A DNA stretch of 64,000 bases. Source: Cyanoderma ruficeps. Its lineage: Eukaryota > Chordata > Aves > Passeriformes > Timaliidae. Shown piece after piece: positions 26,991 to 40,800 of this stretch. The notes below the pieces were generated by a model, which did not search any database, was not told the origin of the DNA, and worked only from the letters and a program-made list of their open reading frames with translations. The stretch's first letter is position 1, and each line of letters starts with the position of its first letter. Position numbers and translations under genes: made by a program. The stretch lies in contig VZDJ01000219.1 in the NCBI GenBank assembly GCA_008694505.1, positions 2,210,526 through 2,274,525 of the forward strand, read 5' to 3'.

Positions 26991-27727
26991 TATGCCACAG
27001 CAGTACTTTGCAATTGTAGAAGTATTTGGAGGTCAGTATTTCTTTCACAAGCAAATTAATACAGCATTCAAAATGCTACAAATAAAACTCACGTATAGAA
27101 CACACAGTTGGTATATCAAAGTTATTCAGGAGAGTGAAAAATTACATTTTTCAATTATTGCTGGCAGGCTAAAACTAGAGAGGCTTTCTGCAACTTCTTT
27201 TGATGGATATTTTGAGTTGACACAAAGATCAAGGTCAAAATATGATCATCATATCCTAAGGAGGACCTTGTTTGCAGAGCAACCCCATGTGAACTGATCA
27301 CTGAGTGCAGCCACTTTTTTGAAATGCTTTTCTCTAACAAGAAGGAAATCTGGACTTCAAATACATTTTTAACTATGAGGATTGGTATTAGTCTCCAGCA
27401 GGAGGAGACTAAAAATTGATTTAGTGAAGGAATGAGGTAACTTTTTTCAAGTGATTTCCCACCAACCCTAACGACTGAGACTGGTGAAGGATAAATTCAA
27501 TATCAGCACAAGCACAGCTTTGAGAAAGAGAAAGGAAGAGCTCACTCTGCCCATGTCAGTGTCCATAATATTTCTGCTACAAGACTTTGACAACACCTTG
27601 CATCATTTCAAAGAAATGACTCGTGTGAAAAACCCCATCTACAGAGCCCATACATCATCCATACAGAGCAGGCCCTGCCTATGCATGGTACAAACAGGGA
27701 CCTCACAAGGTGTAATATGGCCCTGGA

Positions 27728-27780
27728 GCCACCCAGGTGGCATTACACCATTACTGAGCATTACCTGTTCAGTAATGGTG
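27728..27780. repeat. Two adjacent hairpins
   Basis: The first is GCCACC/GGTGGC (27728-27741, 2-base loop). The second has perfect 12-bp arms, CACCATTACTGA (27746-27757) and TCAGTAATGGTG (27769-27780), around an 11-base loop, with a few further pairs outside a mismatch. The longer stem is about 17 bp including a mismatch, short for a microRNA precursor. Function is unknown. Confidence 0.6.
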
Positions 27781-27844
27781 CAGTGAACATGCTGAGAGCA
27801 AAGCCAGCATCACTCTGCAGCAGTTCACATTAAAAAGCCACATA

Positions 27845-27934
27845 CCAAAAAAAAAAACAAAAGAAAAAAACCAAAACCAAAACCAAAAACAAACAAACAA
27901 ACAAAAACAACAAAAACAACACCAAAAAAAACCA
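27845..27934. repeat. A-rich (AAAC/AAACC)n simple repeat
   Basis: About 90 bases made almost only of A with interspersed C: A-runs, then AACC repeats, then AAAC repeats. On the other strand it gives a Phe/Trp-rich frame that is an artefact of this repeat. Confidence 0.85.
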
Positions 27935-28580
27935 CCTAAGAATGCCATGGTCAGTCCAACCAGGCAGAAGATACTGGGGTAGGTCCTATGCCACAGAAAG
28001 ACCTGATGCTGCCCATTGTGAAGCTTGGTGACATCCCACATGACTCATTTTCTGTGTCACTTGGAGAAGGTCATACACATTCACAGGATACACACAGCAG
28101 AATTCCATGCAGACAGAAAAAATGAGACAGTACTTCTTGAAGGCTTCAGTACATCCCATCCCATGCAATGCAGAATTCTTTTTTTTTCCTGCTGCAGTGT
28201 TCAATCCATTAAAATGTTTTGGGTTAGAGACTAGAAAACACAGCCAACAAGATCATCTTGAACTGTTTGACAGGGTTTTTTCCCTTCTAAAAGCCACAGA
28301 CTGTGAGCATCTATCAAACCATCCTTTCAAATTTAATTGGGTTGTAGTTTACACTCACAACAAACAATAAAGTTAGAGTAATGAGTTTCAATCACAGGAC
28401 TCTAGCAAAGAGTTTAATTTATACATGTAATTAAAGTTACCATCTTACTGTCCTTTCCTTGCTCTTGGTACTGTACTAGAAATATTATCAGTGATCTTCT
28501 CGTGGTATTAGAAACTTCTCCAGACATGGGCAGCAATGTTTCCATCTGAAATCACTATCAGGCTTTGCTGCACCGAAATG

Positions 28581-29200
28581 AAGTGAGCAGAATACAATCC
28601 TGACTTCTTTTACTTAATTCCATTTTTTTAAAAGATCCAATAACACCTTTAGAAAGGGCTTCTAGCAACTCGCTATGTTTTAACAGCATTTTAGTAGTAT
28701 TAATAATTAAGTAGTTATTTGAAATGCAGTAAAACCCATGCTCATCTTCTGACTGAATGATTAAACAGGTGCAGGCCCAAATTTAAGCAAATTTAACTCG
28801 GCATTCATTTTTTTTAGTTCATTTAGAATCAAGAGCATGTATAGTGTTCAAAATGCTAATTAGCAATGTGAAAATAAAATCCTAAAATGGTTTCAAAGAG
28901 TAACTTTTGCACGATTTCTGAATTAACCTAAGCCAATCACTTCTTCATCCTAAGAATTAAACAAGAATTCAATTAGACAAAACCATTAAACCGGCAGCTT
29001 TAAGAGCAACTCTTCTTTCTGCATTTGAATATAAACACTTATCTTAATACCAAGCCAGACATCGTTAAAGTCCCTTGTATTCAAGAGAATCCTTGACTCT
29101 TGTTATAGGAAGCAATTTTGATATCAGGAAATCAGTTGCTTGATTATTTTTTGTTTATTTATTTATTTTCAAACTAAATTAGTGTTTGCCAAAACACTTC
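28581..29200. promoter_or_regulatory. Possible regulatory block with 12-bp palindrome
   Basis: Repeat-free AT-rich DNA contains the perfect palindrome TGCTAATTAGCA (28854-28865) and another TAATTA at 28704-28709. These are homeodomain-type cores. The same motif logic appears near 9.4 kb and 3.8 kb. Regulatory function is inferred only. Confidence 0.27.
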
Positions 29201-29872
29201 AGAATAGAAAGCAGCCTTATTATGAAATTACAGCTGGTTGGTTCATACTTCCTACAATCCCCAGTTCATGCAAAATATCAGGTTTATATACTTTGAAGTA
29301 ATCTGAGCAACCAGCACCAGAAGAACCTGGACAGAGTAGCCACGTTTGTTTCCATGGATCAGTAAGAACTTTTCCAAATGAAACACTTGCAAAAACTACA
29401 TTCAAATGAGGACTGAGAAACACTGCCTGCCCCTATTATTCTGGGATCCCTGAAGGAAAACCTTTTCAACACTCTCACAAAGCACTGCTTGTACTTCACA
29501 CTTCCATGTGTATGAGAGCTGGACTGGAAAAATGGTAACAAATCTGTTGGTGTGTGAAGGTGAGAGGAACTACAGGCACTGCTTTGCATGTCAATAAAAA
29601 TACCAGATAATTAGTACATTAATGGTCGCTTTGATTGCTATGCATGTTCATCAGAGTATTTTCTTAGCACCAAGCACCATTAGAACCATATAAAGGAGAG
29701 GCTTCCCTGAAACAAGAGGCACAGAACCACCTGCTGCCCCTTCTCTGCTAAGGGATACTGACCTCAGAGAAACAGCCAGCAACTGTATGTACAGACAATG
29801 AAACAAAAGAGCAGCACAACCACAACAATGAACCCTGTACCTGCCTGTACAGGGACTCCTCATGCCCATCCC
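29201..29872. other. Non-coding DNA, nothing recognised
   Basis: AT-rich then mixed sequence leading into the minisatellite. No repeat, RNA or exon was supported. Confidence 0.5.
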
Positions 29873-30082
29873 AGCCCTGCTGGAGTCATGGGGAACAGCA
29901 CAGGGCACCAGAGCAGGAACAGGATGGGGAACAGCACAGGGCACCTGGAACAGGACACAGCCCTGCTGGAGTCATGGAACAGCACAGGGCACCAGGAACA
30001 GGACACAGCCCTGCAGGAGTCATGGGGAACAGCACAGGACACCAGGAACAGGACACCAGGAACAGGACACAGCCCTGCTGAC
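29873..30082. repeat. Complex minisatellite built on GGAACAG and AGCCCTGC motifs
   Basis: The phrase AGCCCTGCWGGAGTCATGG recurs at 29873, 29959 and 30007, and a partial copy starts at 30071. GGAACAGCACAGGGCACC and GGAACAGGACAC modules are interspersed between them. Spacing is uneven (86, 48 and 64 bp), showing internal duplication and loss of modules of about 14-18 bp. Several frames on both strands stay open through it and yield repetitive peptides, best explained by the repeat. Confidence 0.85.
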
Positions 30083-33000
30083 CATGCTCCTCTCTTAGCT
30101 GCTCTAAGCAAGAGCACAGTTCCTGCAAGAGGGACAGAGCCATGAAAAGTCAAAGGAGGAAAGCCTGAGCAGTAGCAGCATTAACAGGCCAAAGGAAGAC
30201 TAGAGGGTGATGAGGGCAGGAAAGGAGGCAGCCAGAACTGAAAATTAGCTGCAGGGTGTAGAAAGCAGGTCAGAATCTCAGACACCCCTTCAGTGATGGA
30301 AGCTCCCTCTCTGGGCTGCCTTTTCAGCTGCTCCAAAGGGGCTTCCTCTTGCTGCAGGAGAAATGGAAGCTGGAATTGCCATATAGGCCTGGGAATTCCT
30401 CCTCCTAGGAAGAATCTTTGCACATTAACAGGTAATTAACACCAGGAGCTTATTCCCCTCCAGGCAAGGGAAGGCAGCACCTCGCAGGTGATGCTGCCCA
30501 GTGCTCTTTTCCTCCCTCTGCACATGCCGCTGGCTCTGGAATGTGACCTCTGGTACCAATCCCCAATTTCATGAAGGAAAGTAAAATGCTGCCCAGTTTC
30601 CCTGCCTGACAAACACAGGTCCCATTCCCCTGGATATGCAAGGCTTTGCTTTGCTCTCTTGCGCTGTTTTGTGTTACAGTATTTTGCTTTTCGTAAGGCT
30701 ACATTCTAGCATTGTTGCAACAGGTTAATTATATTCTATTTTAATAAGCACCTTGGTTTAACCTCTGCTTGTGTGATATTAAACTCTCAACCTCACCCCT
30801 GCATTCTTTTTCAACAGGGAAATACCAGACAGCCTGTGGTGGTTATGAATTTTTCTTAACCTCTGTGATGGTTTTTCCAATACATCTTAATTTATTATTA
30901 ATGACTAGTGCAAATGTTCTGAATCCAGTACCTGCAATGGTCTTGGTGATTGTACTCTATAACTCTGTAACTCTCAGAGATCATCCCACCCTTCACAGAG
31001 GAAAATGACTGCTTCTCCTCTTCAACCTCACATTTTGGATCAAGGACTTTCCCCAGTGGAAACTACTGGTCAAATGAGAAGCAAAGAGACACATCCATGT
31101 TCAAAACATTTTCTCCAGTTTGTGACTTCTTAGGATTTGCTGCCCAGCCATTGTCTCCCTGCCAGCTACAGGGTTTTTGTTACTGGGGGAAACCACAATG
31201 ACACAAACACAGAAATGACCAAATCACACTCGGCTTTGTACTTCTGTACACGCTGTGAGCTGCAGCCCACACAATTGTGGGGAGAAATAAGGAAGTGGAA
31301 TTCAGTTAAACAAAACAACCAAGGAGAAAGGAAACCCAAAGGGAATTCCTTCTGATCAAAAGTATAGACATGGAAGACAAATAAAATCTCAGTTTCAACC
31401 AGAGATTGTACTTGGGGATGTTTCCCAGATTTGTCTAATTTCAGGATTTCTACAATCCTGTGCTGTATTGGAGCCCTTGGTCACTGCTGCTCACTGCCAG
31501 GCTAAAGAAATATTTTGTCCTTCAGCATGAACAAGAGTTTTCATCCTGTGGCTTTAAGACAAGCTTCATATCCAGGAAACACAGCAAAAAGAAAAATTAA
31601 TGTTGTGTAGTTTTTAGATTCTACATATCTCAGTAGCCATGATGAATTAATCACAGCAACAATGATCTGCAGGGAAAAAAGTCAAAAAATACATTGAACT
31701 TTAAAATTTTACACTGAAGCAGAATAACCCCTTCAAGTTATAGAGTACAATTACCACAACACTATTTTGGCTGTGCATAGCCAGTTAAATAGGACTCATT
31801 TAGCAACTCTTAAATACCAGCAAAAGGCAAACATCTTCGTGTATAGGCCACACTCGCTCATCCCTGTGCTCTGCAGTGTATTCAGAAATGATTTCTTCAA
31901 TTAGCCAGACATAGTGTCTAACGAAGGACCTACTTCTCATTAAGAATTATTTAATCATGTGGAGATTGGAAGGCATTTTCTCCAGCTATTTTTGAGTTCC
32001 CGATTGATTACAAGATGCTTTGAATGTTTTTCAAATGTATTTTCACCCCATAATAATTCCAAAGAATTTTTCCTATCCTGTTTCATTTCTCTACCACCAT
32101 GAAGCATCAGAAACACACAAAACCTGTCAGACATTTGCCACCAGACCTCCACCTACAGCATTCACTACTCTGAAGCCTGCAACAGGAGAAGGGGAATAAA
32201 TAAAAGTCCTTGAAAAATTGCAGAATAAAAAAGGAAGAGACAATCCTGTTGCACAATTCCACCTGGCCTTATGACAGGCTTGGGTTTGCTTTTTAAACCT
32301 CTAGTAGTATTTCACTTTATTAGCTTTTTGCAACTGAAGTCAAAACCTTGAAAAGGTACAACAGTAGCAGTATATTCAGTTATTACCTTATTATTACCTT
32401 GGTTCCCATCTGTGAAAGTTTCTATTAGACTACATAAGCAGATACTTTTTCAGTCATATGGCCTGAAATCCATACAGAAATGCATTACACAGAATAGTTC
32501 TCCAATAAAATGCTGTTTTCACTCTAGACAACACAGTCAATGAAGGAGAGATGAAATTTGTAGCATAAATACTACAGTAAAATAAATAAAATAGTAGCTG
32601 TCAACATATTAACAACAACTTAATCTCATGAAAACGAGAATCAGAAATGAAATCAGAAAGAATATTCCCGACAGCTACAGTTACAGGTGACACACACAAA
32701 TCCTGTTTATTGTTCTCTTCCCATGTGAGGTGGTATCTTATATATCCCACTGCTTGGGAGTTGATTATGAAAGCAATGCTGGGGTCTAAGATTCTCTTAC
32801 AGCTATTCCTCTGAATTCCCATAAGAAATGCAGAAATAGGTCACACCAGTTCTCATACTGCTCTGCCTCGCTAATTTGGCAGAGTAACTTGTATTAGCAG
32901 CACACTACACCAGCCTGTAATACATCACAAGCTGCTGACACTTCCATACATACAAATAATTGCTTTTAGAGAAAGAATTACTGCATCAGTACTAAGTTAT

Positions 33001-36000
33001 GGAGCACTAAGTAATTCGTAAGAAGCTCATCTGAGAAGTCTACCACATGGCAGGGTTTCCCATTCATTTAAATAAACACAGCTGAAAGGAAAAGTCTCAC
33101 ACTCTAAGTATTCCTCTTCCCTCTACTATTATTTCCATATATCATCACGAATACTGAATGAGCTTTAGCAAATACAGACACTGACAAACTGTATTCCTTT
33201 TGGTGAGATAAATCCTTCCTTCAACAGCCTCATGACCACCTTCCTTCTCTGCCTTATCTCCTACTCTATTCTGTGCCTGTTCACACTGATATTTTCTCTG
33301 CCAATCTTCTAAATCCTTTGCCTTTCTGTTCTTCACTTTCTCCTTGCTCCACTACCACTCCTGCTTGTCCATGTTCCAGCTTTTTTCATAGGTACAACCC
33401 CTAAGAACAGGGTAACTCATGAACAAATGCTGGGAACCAGAGCTCCATCCCTGACGCTCCATCCCTGACGTACCTGTCATGCACACATCATCCCAGACCT
33501 TGGACACAAGACATTACAGTAAATTCACCAATATCAGTCATTTTCCCAGTTCCTATACCTAGGCAGCAATGCCATTAACAAAAACACATTTTCTGTGACA
33601 TTTTTCGCCTGAGTCCGTTTTTTTTCCTCCCTGAACTGATAACAAGAATAGAAAACAAATTACATGGTCTATACACTTAAGTGATTAGTAATGGATTCAT
33701 TTCACACCAAGACGTGGTAAGTAACACCATCCAGCACACCATGTCAGTATCACAGAGTTTGTGATTAAATGCGAACAATAACTGTGCAAAATGCAGGTAA
33801 GTGATCCTGGAAAAGTGTTGGAGCTCTCCCAGAGCCCCTCAGTGCCAGCCCAACCTGGCACCTCCCTGAAGGGCCAGAGTGGCAGAAGCTCAAGGACATT
33901 TAGTTACAAAGGCTGTGAGATGGGTAATGCTGGTTCCTTTTGGGGAGTAAAGAATCCATCTTCAAGAGCACCGCCCTGGGCAGGCCAAAGAGGCTGGGAA
34001 AGCTTGTGGGATGGTTGCAACAGCTGTAATATATCAGTGTGCTCACAACTCAAGAAAACCCCAACAATCAAAAAACCCCAACAATCAAAAAACCCCCACC
34101 GGCTGTCTGTGAAGGGGGATCTTACTCCATTGTGAAATTTGTTTCTTTGATTTCTCTTAGTAAAGGAAATGGAGTTGTCTCAAATAGGAGGATACAGGGT
34201 TAAGTCCTGTGCAAATCTATTTTCTTTGCCCCTGGAACCTTGTAGAGCCTAAGGAGAGAGAAGACACTTCAGGATGTTGACAGATTCCCCAGCACAGTCT
34301 TTACAGATGACCAAAATGCCCATTGTTGCTAGTTTTGTCTGATGGAATAGACTCCTAAAAGGTAAAATAAAGACACTTGAATAGGAATTGCAAAGCAGTA
34401 TTATTCATTCAAAAAAAACCTGTGGCGTAGCAGAAAAAGAAAAGTATAGACCAAGGAAAGTATGTGCAAGTCCAACAAAAATGTCAACTAAGGAAATACA
34501 GATTAGTAGAGAAGCAGAGGTCACCAATTTCACATAAAAATTTTGTTTGTCAAGATGACAGAGAAGCATCTGAAGAAGGAACCACTTCAAATTTCAGTTG
34601 ATAGAACAGGGGAGATCTCACCAGGCACACAACAATTAATTAACATAAGAGTACTGTAAAAGAACAGAAACACTTCCAGTTGATTTGGGTCTTGATTTAT
34701 TTTATTGTTAATACTTAATCCTCCTTTTACTTCCTTTTCCACTGGGTGAGCTGAGATAAGAGAACTGCAGGACCACTCAGGTTAGAGGGCCCTGCAGAGA
34801 TAACCTCCCAAGAGCTGCTGCTGCTCGGGTCAGCACAGCCCTGCCCAGGGCTCCACCAGGTACCTGCAGGGACAGAGATTTCCCCAGCCTCGTTTGGGGA
34901 ACATTTTCGACAAAATCCTAACCAAATCTAAAGAGAAAATGGTATTAATGTTCACAGAGTATGGAGAGCTTGAACAGAAGTTGTGAGGCTTTAAAGTGTA
35001 TTTTCAATCTGGTTTATATAAAGCTACCTCCATACAGTGAGCGAGTGTGCCAATGTTTGCGGCCTCGTGCCTCCTGCCTGGAGAGCTCCCTGAGACAGAG
35101 AAAGCATTCTGCAGGCATGATTTCTCAGTGGGAGTTTTTGCTTTATTTAGGAGGAAAAAATGAGCAAGCAGAATTTCAGAGGGAAAAAAAAGTGCACAAT
35201 TTCTAGTTTTGCCTTGCCTGAACTTTTTAATTCTCTATTATGATGCCTGATAGAAACGTCACATGCATGAAACTGAGACCATTCCTTAAAATGATTCAGG
35301 ACAACTGCCTTAGCATATTTCTATGAAAACTCTGCGTAACCCTTGGCCCAAATAATATACAGTTCCAAATCAAAAACATAACACTGAAATCAAAGGCACA
35401 ATTGCTTGTGCCTCCTTTGACCAGCCTCAGCAGTTAAGACAAACATTACAAAGTTTTCATGCTCACTGTAACATTAAGAAGGGAGCAAAATAAACGTTTC
35501 AAGTATCTTAAATGTTGACACTTGAGGAACACATCATATAGGTACACAAGATTGTGCTGTGCCTCTGTGAAAAGCTGGATGTGTTAGCTCAGATCTCTCC
35601 AACACGGGGCTGTTTGATTTCTCAGCCCTGAAACTGCACAAATTTTATGGCAGCTTTTGCACTAGTATTTTGTAAAGCTCTGTATCCCGAAGGAAGACAA
35701 AGCACACAGAGCACTACAGACAGAGAACAACTCAATCAAGATTTGGGATAGGAAATTTTTAGGAACAGGGTTGATATCCCAGCTCCCCATGTTAAAAAAG
35801 AACCCTTCCTTCTTACAACAAGAACGTTGGCTACCTAAACCTACATAATCTTCTAATCAACATGAAAAAAAGAGAAAAGGAAAACAACACACCAAGATTC
35901 AGGCTGACAGATCACAGTCATTGTTATGTTGACTAGAAATTTTGCCAGATGGTTACCTTTGATTTGTTTTTGAAAATGAATTGCTTGAGGAATCTAGCAA

Positions 36001-37224
36001 TGTTTAATCCTGGTATTATGTGTCTTATTAAAATCCTAGCTGGTTCTACACTCGTGGATTACCATGAGTTTGAGAAGTACAACCACACCGTAGAAGAAGC
36101 TTCACGAATTCCTCAGCAGACAAATCCCTACTTCTAAATATTATACAAACTCCTGCTCAAGAAATTTTATCCCACTGAACCCTCTTTTATTAGAAACTTT
36201 ATGATTATAAACGTCAGCACAGTTTAAACTGTTGGAATACTTTTCTCACAGAAATATATTAGCTGTATTTTACTGTAGCATTCTGCATGGGCTCAGCTTC
36301 AAATCCTACTCATAACAGTTATATTAGCAATAACACAAATTACACATAATTGGATTTTTTTAGGCTGCCAGTCTCCCCCACTCCACTAGCAGAGCACATA
36401 GAAACCTCTTCATTATAAAAACCTTTCTTTTTTTTTTTCATTTTTGTTTTTTTTTTTTTCCTCTTATTAAATTCCAATAGAGAGAGGATGTTATATAGCA
36501 CATTTACTACGTAGCAAATTAGGGAATCTTTACCAACTGCTAGTAAGTCTGAAAAGAAATGGTATAAATCCACTGTAATTGAGAATAAGTTATAAAAGAA
36601 TGATGTATTGGCTATGTAATTACAATATTTCCCTTTGAATATAGGTGGTACTAACAAAACTACATTGTAGATAATTAATGCATGAAATTCCTTTTAAGCA
36701 TGATTTAAAAAGTTTAAATTTCAGGTTTTCTGCATAGATTGAAACATACTATATTTTCCCAAAGATATTACATTTTTTTTCCTAAAAACATTTACTTTGA
36801 ATAACTGCAATTATTTATCATGTACTATCTACTCCTCCTCTATTTGTGAATTAAGCTATACTATAAAATGTATATTGAAATGAGAAACTCAAAATAAAAT
36901 GCACTTCTCTCCCACCCACCAAAAAAAAAAAAAGCAAAACCAAAAAAAAAAGGCACAAGGTGCTTTAGGAGCATCAGCATTGTTAAAACTAAGGTCATTT
37001 GCTCCACTTGTATAAGCTGAGGGGTTTTTGCTCTGCTCCATTAACAATATAATTACTGGTGGAAACCAACCATTAACTTCGTGTATTTCCCACAGCAAGA
37101 ATCTGAATCCATTATTTTTAAAGGGTGGGGGTTTTTTGGTTTTTTTTTTTTTTGAAAGCTCCCTGTGATTTTTGACATTTTGGACTGAAACTGATGCCTT
37201 TTCCTGGCGTTAAAAAACTGAGAG
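30083..37224. other. Long AT-rich non-coding stretch
   Basis: About 7 kb without a recognisable gene or large repeat. Small tandem repeats occur at 33442-33469 (GCTCCATCCCTGAC twice) and 34055-34095 (17-bp AAAACCCCAACAATCA-type unit, about 2.4 copies). T-runs lie at about 36425-36462 and an A-run at about 36920. GC-richer patches at 30.2-30.6 kb, 33.8-34.0 kb and 34.8-34.9 kb carry only featureless frames. Confidence 0.5.
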
Positions 37225-37800
37225 CCACATACAGCTAAGGGAAAAGGGGTTTTTACCTGGGTATTTTAATAAGGATTTTTATGGTGCTCCACTCGGCCAA
37301 GGTGGGATGTACTGCAATGGACACACATGACAGATCACATATACCATTTATAAACCTTACAAATCAGCATATCTAACAAGGATGCCCCGGTGGGAGCCCT
37401 GGATGAATGTGTGGGTTTATTCTCCCATTTGAGGAATTCTCTCCTGGATAGGCTAAATATCAAGTTTATGGGATGTGTTCTAGAAGGGGCCTTGGTTCCC
37501 AAGACAGTGTCGGGCTTTTGCCTTTAGGATGTTTGGTCTCTTAGCCTAATAAAAAATTAGGATTATGTTAAGTTATCAGACTTGAGGAATTAAAAATATT
37601 CGTCCTAAGAATTCTGAGGATATGTAAAAGTTACATAAAAGGTACATAAAAGAAAAGACAAAAAACCATCTTGGTGTCAAAGTGAGTGAGTGGGAGGGTT
37701 TAGTGCACCTGCAGCAGCTGCAGCAGCTTTTTTCAGAATCTTTGCAGTGCCCAGGGAACAGCAGGAGCCTGGCACACCTGGAAAGGAGCCCAAACACCTG
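37225..37800 (-). mobile_element. Probable solo LTR of an endogenous retrovirus
   Basis: Read on the minus strand, a TATAAA (plus 37347-37352) is followed about 80 bp later by ATTAAA (plus 37265-37270), the usual promoter and poly(A) signal order of an LTR. The region upstream of the TATA box has the balanced composition of a U3, in contrast to AT-rich flanks. I recall this pattern from passerine LTRs but cannot name the family. Ends are uncertain; no internal genes or second copy lie nearby, so a solo LTR is the simplest reading. Confidence 0.42.
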
Positions 37801-40800
37801 AACCGGCCAAAGGCTACCACTTCAAGGAAAAAAAAGAATCTTTAAAATGGAAGAATTTTAAATATCTTAAAAAAAAAAAAAAAGCACCTCAAGTTTTCAG
37901 CACAGAAAGGGATCCAATCTTATATCTACTTTTAGAATTTCAGGCATTCCCATTGTGTTTCTCATCCTTGTGATGACAGACCTAGTGCAGCACCAAGGAG
38001 TTAAAGCAAACTCAAGACAGCACATGAATATCTAAGAGAAAAAAGATTTTAGAAAAGTTAAATTAAGAAAATAATCTATTGACTGATGCAGTATTGTAAA
38101 ACATACATGTGTAGCTTAATACAAAATCAATGGGGCATTCAATACCGTGGCAATGCAAAAAGTTCATTTAATTTGGTTTCTTTGCCATTGTTTACATTTA
38201 AGAAACCTACAGGAGTATTTATAAGACAAGACAAAACACCACAAAAACACCTCAAAATTCCTCTTTGAGAAGAAACTGCAGAACCTGGGGGAAAACACCG
38301 TAGTAAACTTGTAGCATATTTACAACATAATGTAAGAACTTTATGTTAAAGATACATGGCAAAGCTGCAAAATACACTAAATGAAAGCAAAATAACTGTG
38401 AATTTTTAACCACAGCTACAGTTTCACTGAAACTAAATTCTGATATGTTTTTATAAATCAGGGTTGGTTTTGACATGCCAAATATAATAGACAAATTCTA
38501 AATTGTCATGGAAGTGAAAGAGTATTTAATGTTTGTACTAAAAAGACAAGAGCTACAAGAATGAATCACTTGTTCACAACCAGGAGTTGCTAAATAGAAC
38601 AGTCTGTGAGATATTTGATAAGAGATTCACACATGCCTGTTTGCCAGAGCCAAAAGAAACACTTGCTATAGTTTTTCTGTCTTCATTTGTATGTGCAATT
38701 TATTCAAGAGACAAGTAGGTAATAAATTATCCACAAAGTTAATTTTGGCAGCAGAGCAGAGAGGGCTGTGTGGATCACCTGCAGGGGGTTTGCTGTGGGC
38801 AGCTCTCGGGTGTCCCGGGTGCTGTCACAGGCACTGCTGGCACCTTCCCTTGGGGACAGCATCAGTGAGGAGCCCCCGAACCCCAGTGACACCCCCAGCT
38901 CACAGCAGTGGCCTCTCTGTGCCACCCTGCTCTCTATTCCACTAGAGAAAAAGGCTGGATGCCGTGAGAGTTGGGACACAGCTGGTGCCACATCCGTGCT
39001 GGGGAACTGCCCGACTCCTCTTTTCATCACCCGCCACTCCAGACAACTCTTTTCCTTTGCATCTTTCAGCAGGGCCAGTCAAAGGTATGCTGATGAATAC
39101 CATCACAATCAGAGTATCAGTGTCACAGAAGGTGAGAACTAAAGGAGAACTTTGAGTGAATTGCTGGAATGATGCAGTTGCCACTTCACCCCCGAGATCC
39201 TGATGCTGCGTGGGAACAGCCCCTGGTCCCACTGCCCTCAGCAGGAGACTCTCAAATCCCAATTGCTGCCAAACATGCTTTGAGCACATCCCCTTTTCCT
39301 GTGACTCTACCTACAGCAGGTCTCTAGGAATTATTTGCTACTTTTGCAGCTCTGATCATCAAGCAGATTTCCAGCTTTGTGGCTGTGTCAGAGTAAAAGT
39401 GCTGCTCCTACAGGGTTCCTGCCATACCTGCCTCTTGTCATTCCTGAATAGCTCAAAAATGCCCAAACCCCACGAATTCTTTACTAAAGAATTTTCACTG
39501 ATGACTTGAATCATCAAAACAGTTTCCTCACATAGAATTTTTTTCAAAATAAGGCAATATGTATTGTGAAATAAAAGAAAAAGTAAGTTCACTCAAAGAA
39601 CAAGAGCGATTCAAAGCTGTTGCTTGCTTGTCTCTTAAGAATGTGATTTTCAATAGTAAGTACACTAAAGTACTTGGAAAAATATTTTTTTTCCTGCCAT
39701 TGTCCCCATACTCAGAAGCACACAGCATCTCACTGGCTGAAAAGAAAACAAACTCTCTCAGGGCGACTGATACTTTTTGTAGTTGTGCACATCTATTTCA
39801 ATACTGCACTTTACATTTGTAGTTTCATAAACACTTTCTCTGCCTATAGCACTGATAGGTATAATCAAACAGCTCCAGTGGATTAGCCTTACAAACCAGA
39901 ACTTTGATCACAATAGGATGAGCGACTGGTACAAGAATTGACATGGACCAACTCCACAGCTGGAACTCGGTGAAACAATTGCTTTGCAAAACTTCAGTTT
40001 TACTACTGGACCTTAGACTTCATTCCCGGACTTCGGTTTACACAGGCAAAGGAGACAGAACCCAATTAAATATGTAGTTTAAATAATTTAAATAAATCCT
40101 CCACTTACCTTTGAATGCCCTGGCTTTGCCATTCTTACCTGACTGTGGATTATGCATTTTTAAGGAGGCTTTCCTAGCACTTACTTGAGTTCGGCATAAA
40201 TAGAACTTATTTTATGAATAAAGTTTACACTTGCCCCAAGAGCCTGTCTGGTATTTCTTAGTCATGAATAGCAGCATTCAGGTAGGTGGGACATCATCTG
40301 GGAATAAGGTCTGAAACCCTCAGCTTCATTTCCCAAGATTGCTGTATTCACTTGATGGCAATTGAATAAAAATAGCGCTCTGCAAACCTCACACAGCTGC
40401 CTGGAAACACACTGTTCCTGCAAGGCTGACAGATTTGGTTAATTGTGAGGAACTCCTTCACTCATAAAATGAAATGGCTTCATGTCAGCTCAACAAGTGT
40501 GTACCTGGGAACTACAATATGAATTACTCTTAATTTATCTGCAGTGCTGCCTGCATGCTTTATGAAAAGTATATGTGTATATATAAACAGGGTAGAAATT
40601 AACTTGTGCCTAAGGCTACCACCAAATGTCAATTAAGCTGCCAGACTTTCAGGGGTTGGTATTCTGTCTCTCTGCCTGGGGGAAGATTTGTATTCAATTT
40701 ATTGTTGAATAAGACAACCAGTTTGGCAGGGAAAGGAGATTAACAAATTACAGAGTATTTTTTTAAAAGGTGAACATAACTTACTGAAAAAAAAATTAGG

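Larger units (their letters stand above)
26991..28580. other. Non-coding DNA with hairpins and simple repeats
   Basis: AT-rich sequence after the truncated ERVL. Apart from the hairpins and A-rich run listed separately, nothing was recognised. A frame of 106 codons (26977-27297) starts within the ERVL leader edge but shows no domain. Confidence 0.45.
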